Source: Natronohydrobacter sp. (lineage in GTDB: Bacteria > Pseudomonadota > Alphaproteobacteria > Rhodobacterales > Rhodobacteraceae). From it: a stretch of DNA of 9,247 nucleotides. Under the pieces are notes generated by a model. It searched no databases. It had not been told where the DNA came from and saw nothing but the letters and a program-made list of their open reading frames with translations. Below, in pieces: positions 5,755 to 9,247 of the stretch (position 1 is its first letter; the number at the start of each line of letters is the position of its first letter). The position numbers and the translations under genes are program-made. The stretch lies in NCBI GenBank assembly GCA_007118445.1, contig SKRP01000340.1:1-9247 (forward strand). Direction: 5' to 3'.

Positions 5755-5763
5755 AGGAGAGGG
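5755..5763 (+). promoter_or_regulatory. Ribosome-binding site deciding the start of the virulence-factor-family gene
   Basis: AGGAGAGGG at 5755-5763 ends 8 nt before ATG 5772 and lies downstream of the alternative ATG at 5751. It therefore supports the 98-residue start. Confidence 0.75.
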
Positions 5764-5771
5764 AAAATGCA

Positions 5772-6068
5772 ATGGCATCATGCGTGATTGTGTATTGGCG
5801 CGATATTCCGGCGCAGGTTATTGTCGGCAAGGGCCGCCGTGCGCAGAAGATCCAGCTTTCCGAACGCTTCGAGCAGGCGATTGACCGTTGCGCGATGAAA
5901 GTGGGCGCGAAGGATGCGGATGCCTATCTGGCCGAATGGCGAAAAGCGCCGCCGGTCGAGGTCGCTGGCAGCGATGAAGAGGTCGCGAAAGCGACCGCAG
6001 CCGAGCTGGAAGCCGCGTATGACACGGGCAGGCTGAAAACCCTGATCGCCAATGATGGCTGGGCGTAA
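5772..6068 (+). CDS. 'Virulence factor' family protein (PF13769-like) of a one-carbon operon
   Basis: The 98-residue soluble protein begins MASCVIVYWRDIPAQVIVGK and continues GRRAQKIQLSERFEQAIDRC and VGAKDADAYLAEWRK, then an Ala/Glu-rich helix and YDTGRLKTLIANDGW. I recognise this as the short family named 'virulence factor' in Pfam. The name is historical and nothing here suggests virulence. No enzyme motif is visible. It is the first gene of an operon with the MetF-like gene (40-nt gap) and the methyltetrahydrofolate methyltransferase. The same order occurs, from memory, in other Rhodobacterales. A role as an accessory or partner of the folate/corrinoid enzymes is therefore plausible but unproven. 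ATG 5772 is preferred to ATG 5751 because the purine-rich ribosome-binding site lies between them and the family N-terminus fits. Confidence 0.85.
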   Translation: MASCVIVYWRDIPAQVIVGKGRRAQKIQLSERFEQAIDRCAMKVGAKDADAYLAEWRKAPPVEVAGSDEEVAKATAAELEAAYDTGRLKTLIANDGWA

Positions 6069-6098
6069 AGGGTTGGCCTGGTTCCGGTCGCACCTGTT

Positions 6099-6103
6099 GG
6101 AGG
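6099..6103 (+). promoter_or_regulatory. Ribosome-binding site fixing the MetF-like start
   Basis: GGAGG at 6099-6103 lies 5 nt before ATG 6109. The longer frame from 6052 would overlap the end of the upstream gene and add nineteen residues that do not look like the family, so the start at 6109 is preferred. Confidence 0.8.
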
Positions 6104-6108
6104 GTCTC

Positions 6109-7029
6109 ATGTCGCTTCTGAATTTCCGCCGCCCCGCCCCGGCCGCTGCCCCGCAGAATGGCGCTGTTGAAGCGCTGATGCAGGGGTTTTCGCTGGAAGT
6201 CATGCCGCGCACGGCCGAGAAGGTCGTTGATTTCCGCGCCATCCTGCCCGAAGGCACGCGGGTCTATATCGCCCATATCGAAGGCACGCCGATTGCCGAT
6301 ATGGTGGCGACCGCTGCCCGGCTGCGCGCCGCTGGCATGGAGCCGATGCCGCATTTCCCCGCGCGCATCATCGCGGATCGCCGTGAGCTGGCCGATTGGG
6401 TCGCGCGCTATCAGGGCGAGGCCGATGTGCGCGAGGCGCTGATGCTGGGCGGCGGGGTTGCAACGCCTGTGGGCGATTACGACAATTCGATGCAACTCCT
6501 GGAAACGGGCCTGTTTGACGGGTTCCGTCGGCTGCATGTCGCGGGCCATCCCGAGGGCAATCGTGATATTGCGCCGGATGGCGGTCGGCAGATCATTCTG
6601 GACGCGCTGCGCTGGAAGCAGGATTTCGCCCGCGCCAAGGGCATTGACATGGCGATCGTGACGCAATTCGCGTTCGAGGCCACGCCGATCATAGACTGGG
6701 CCAACGGGCTGCGGCGCGAGGGTATCGACCTGCCGGTGCATCTGGGTGTTGCGGGGCCTGCGAAATTGCAGACGCTGATCAAATTCGCCATCGCCTGCGG
6801 GGTCGGCCCGTCGCTGAAAGTGCTGCAAAAGCGCGCCAAGGATGTGACCAAGCTTCTGCTGCCATTCGAGCCCACAGACCTGGTGGCAGAACTCGCCGCG
6901 CATAAGGTGGCCAATCCTGATTTCGCAGTCGAGGCGTTGCATTTCTTCCCGCTGGGCGGGATCAAGGCCAATACCGACTGGACCATCGCGCAAGGCGGGG
7001 CTGCGGCCCGGCCTGCGACCCACGCCTAA
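6109..7029 (+). CDS. MetF-like methylenetetrahydrofolate reductase (divergent lineage)
   Basis: The 306-residue protein is readable as a MetF-type TIM barrel. SLEVMPRTAEKVVDF (about 28-42) corresponds to the SFEFFPPRT strand carrying the general-acid Glu (here Glu30). VAGHPEGNRDI (about 144-154) corresponds to YPEVHPEA. IVTQFAFE (about 183-190) carries the conserved Gln186. VEALHFFPLGGIKANTDW near the end matches the C-terminal strand. Such enzymes interconvert 5,10-methylene-THF and 5-methyl-THF with FAD. The loop after strand 4, where E. coli has RGD with Asp120, reads LMLGGGVATP here, so that Asp appears to be missing. The protein is less than half identical to E. coli MetF by eye, so direction, cofactor partner and even activity are inferred. 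It has its own GGAGG and sits 16 nt before the methyltransferase gene. It may serve methyl-group catabolism rather than methionine synthesis. Confidence 0.8.
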   Translation: MSLLNFRRPAPAAAPQNGAVEALMQGFSLEVMPRTAEKVVDFRAILPEGTRVYIAHIEGTPIADMVATAARLRAAGMEPMPHFPARIIADRRELADWVARYQGEADVREALMLGGGVATPVGDYDNSMQLLETGLFDGFRRLHVAGHPEGNRDIAPDGGRQIILDALRWKQDFARAKGIDMAIVTQFAFEATPIIDWANGLRREGIDLPVHLGVAGPAKLQTLIKFAIACGVGPSLKVLQKRAKDVTKLLLPFEPTDLVAELAAHKVANPDFAVEALHFFPLGGIKANTDWTIAQGGAAARPATHA

Positions 7030-7045
7030 CGCATCTGGAGAGAGC

Positions 7046-8032
7046 ATGACCCGCACTGTGATTGAATCGGCCAGCAAAACGGTCGTCATTGGTTTTGACG
7101 AACCTTTCTGCGTGATTGGCGAGCGGATCAACCCTACGGGCCGCAAGAAGCTGGCCGCTGAACTGGAAGGGGGCGATTTCTCGACTGTCGAGAAAGACGC
7201 TCTGGAACAGGTGGCCTGCGGGGCGACTGTGCTGGATATCAATTCCGGTGCGGTGTTTTCCAACAAGATGGCCGAAGATCCGCGCTATGCCGACAATAAT
7301 TTTGTCGAGCCGCCCCTGATGCGTGAACTCTGCACGCGGGTGCAGGCGCTGGTCGATGTGCCGCTTTGCATCGACTCTTCTGTGCCGGATGCGCTGAAAG
7401 CCGGGCTGGAAGCGTGCAACGGGCGGCCTTTGCTGAACTCGGTCACGGGCGAGGAGGAACGGCTGGAGGCGATTCTGCCTCTGGTCAAGAAATACAATGT
7501 GCCGGTTGTGGCGATCTCGAATGATGACACGGGCATTTCCGAGGATCCGGATGTGCGTTTTGCCGTGGCGAAAAAGATCGTCGAGCGCGCGGCGGATTTC
7601 GGGATTCCGGCGCATGATATTGTCGTCGACCCGCTGGTCATGCCCATCGGGGCGATGGCGACCGCCGGGCAGCAGGTTTTCGCGCTGGTGCGGCGGCTGC
7701 GCGATGAGCTGGGGGTGAACACCACTTGCGGCGCGTCGAATATCAGCTTCGGTCTGCCCAACCGGCATGGGGTGAACGCGGCCTTCCTGCCGATGGCGAT
7801 TGGTGCAGGCATGACCAGCGCGATCATGAACCCCGTGCGTTCGGTCGAGATGGAGGCCATTCGCGCGGCCAATCTGTTGATGAATCATGACCCGAATGGC
7901 GGGGCCTGGATCGGGCTGTCCAAAGTGCTGGAGGCGGCCAGGGATGGTGTCAGCTTCGCCGAAGCCTCGCGCGCGGCGATGGAGGCAGGCGCGCGCACGG
8001 GCGGGCGGCGCGGCGGACGGCGCGCGCGCTGA
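7046..8032 (+). CDS. Methyltetrahydrofolate:corrinoid methyltransferase (pterin-binding domain)
   Basis: The 328-residue protein is a single pterin-binding TIM barrel of the dihydropteroate synthase/MetH-AcsE superfamily. Motifs are VIGERINPTGRKKL (23-36), CGATVLDINSG (58-68), PLCIDSS (106-112), PLLNSVTGE (128-136), VAISNDD (155-161), VVDPLVMPIG (193-202) and GASNISFGLPNRHGVN (229-244). ERINPTG and the asparagine of GASNISFG point to the methyl-THF-using group rather than folate synthesis. It has no B12-binding or homocysteine-binding domain, so it must pass the methyl group to or from a separate corrinoid protein not in this window. GGAG lies 5 nt before the ATG. The C-terminus ends in a Gly/Arg-rich basic tail (RTGGRRGGRRAR). 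It is the last gene of the trio, followed by a strong bidirectional terminator. Confidence 0.9.
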   Translation: MTRTVIESASKTVVIGFDEPFCVIGERINPTGRKKLAAELEGGDFSTVEKDALEQVACGATVLDINSGAVFSNKMAEDPRYADNNFVEPPLMRELCTRVQALVDVPLCIDSSVPDALKAGLEACNGRPLLNSVTGEEERLEAILPLVKKYNVPVVAISNDDTGISEDPDVRFAVAKKIVERAADFGIPAHDIVVDPLVMPIGAMATAGQQVFALVRRLRDELGVNTTCGASNISFGLPNRHGVNAAFLPMAIGAGMTSAIMNPVRSVEMEAIRAANLLMNHDPNGGAWIGLSKVLEAARDGVSFAEASRAAMEAGARTGGRRGGRRAR

Positions 8033-8052
8033 GACCAGCTTCAGATGACACG

Positions 8053-8083
8053 AAAAAAAGCGGCGCATTGCGCCGCTTTTCTG
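8053..8083. terminator. Bidirectional Rho-independent terminator
   Basis: Seven A's (8053-8059) precede the stem GCGGCGC (8060-8066), loop ATT, stem GCGCCGC (8070-8076) and four T's (8077-8080). With the flanking A/T pairs the stem reaches 11 bp. It lies 20 nt after the methyltransferase stop and 18 nt after the convergent clpX stop, so it can end both transcripts; the A-run gives a U-run for clpX. Confidence 0.93.
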
Positions 8084-8101
8084 GTTTCTCATATGCGGTT
8101 G

Positions 8102-9247
<1,146 letters not shown>

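Noticed and set aside
5751..5771. Upstream ATG as the start of the virulence-factor-family gene
   Set aside because: The ribosome-binding sequence lies between this ATG and the one at 5772, and the added residues (MQERENA) are encoded by the ribosome-binding site itself.
5818..7266. A 482-codon minus-strand open frame across the one-carbon operon, and similar long frames opposite other genes (for example 6962-8092)
   Set aside because: They lie opposite clearly recognisable enzymes, are rich in Arg/His/Gln/Pro as expected of shadows in GC-rich DNA, and contain no family motifs.

Overview
The window looks like chromosomal DNA of an alphaproteobacterium, most likely Rhodobacterales (Rhodobacteraceae). 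The DNA is GC-rich. The protein sequences match what I recall of that order: the short 'virulence factor' protein followed by a MetF-like reductase and a methyltetrahydrofolate methyltransferase, a short Ppx/GppA next to RlmE, and an alphaproteobacterial ClpX. This is recognition by eye; no database search was run.

Layout. (1) At the left edge (1-219, minus) is the N-terminus of a leucine-rich-repeat protein cut by the window. (2) Divergent from it, 345-1757 (plus) encodes an apparently exported protein made almost wholly of MORN repeats (18 full repeats plus one partial). A small zinc-ribbon-like DUF2256 gene follows 7 nt later at 1765-1935. (3) A 245-bp gap (1936-2180) holds two small palindromes and phased T-tracts. 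It precedes a 94-aa protein with three predicted membrane segments (2181-2465, plus). (4) A four-gene minus-strand operon runs from 5592 down to 2458: Ppx/GppA-family phosphatase, rlmE, a trmO-like gene, and a membrane-anchored alpha/beta hydrolase. The last three overlap end to end. The hydrolase's 3' end also overlaps the small membrane gene tail-to-tail by 8 bp. (5) The divergent intergenic region 5593-5771 carries interlocking palindromes built on GCTTGC/GCAAGC. (6) A three-gene plus-strand operon (5772-8032) encodes the 'virulence factor' family protein, a MetF-like protein and a corrinoid-type methyltetrahydrofolate methyltransferase. This is a one-carbon module. (7) A near-perfect bidirectional hairpin terminator (8053-8083) separates it from clpX, which reads in from the right edge (8102-9247, minus, 5' end outside the window).

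Functional picture. The minus-strand operon joins two translation-apparatus methylation functions (23S rRNA Um2552; m6t6A37 in tRNA) with a stringent-response or polyphosphate phosphatase. This arrangement of ppx and rlmE is familiar in alphaproteobacteria. The plus-strand trio probably handles methyl-THF/methylene-THF interconversion and transfer of the methyl group to or from a corrinoid protein encoded elsewhere. Most of the window is ordinary core genome. The parts most worth a second look are the one-carbon trio (a MetF lineage apparently lacking the usual active-site Asp, plus a small partner of unknown function), the palindromic divergent promoter region, the two-repeat rhythm of the MORN protein, and the easily overlooked DUF2256 gene.
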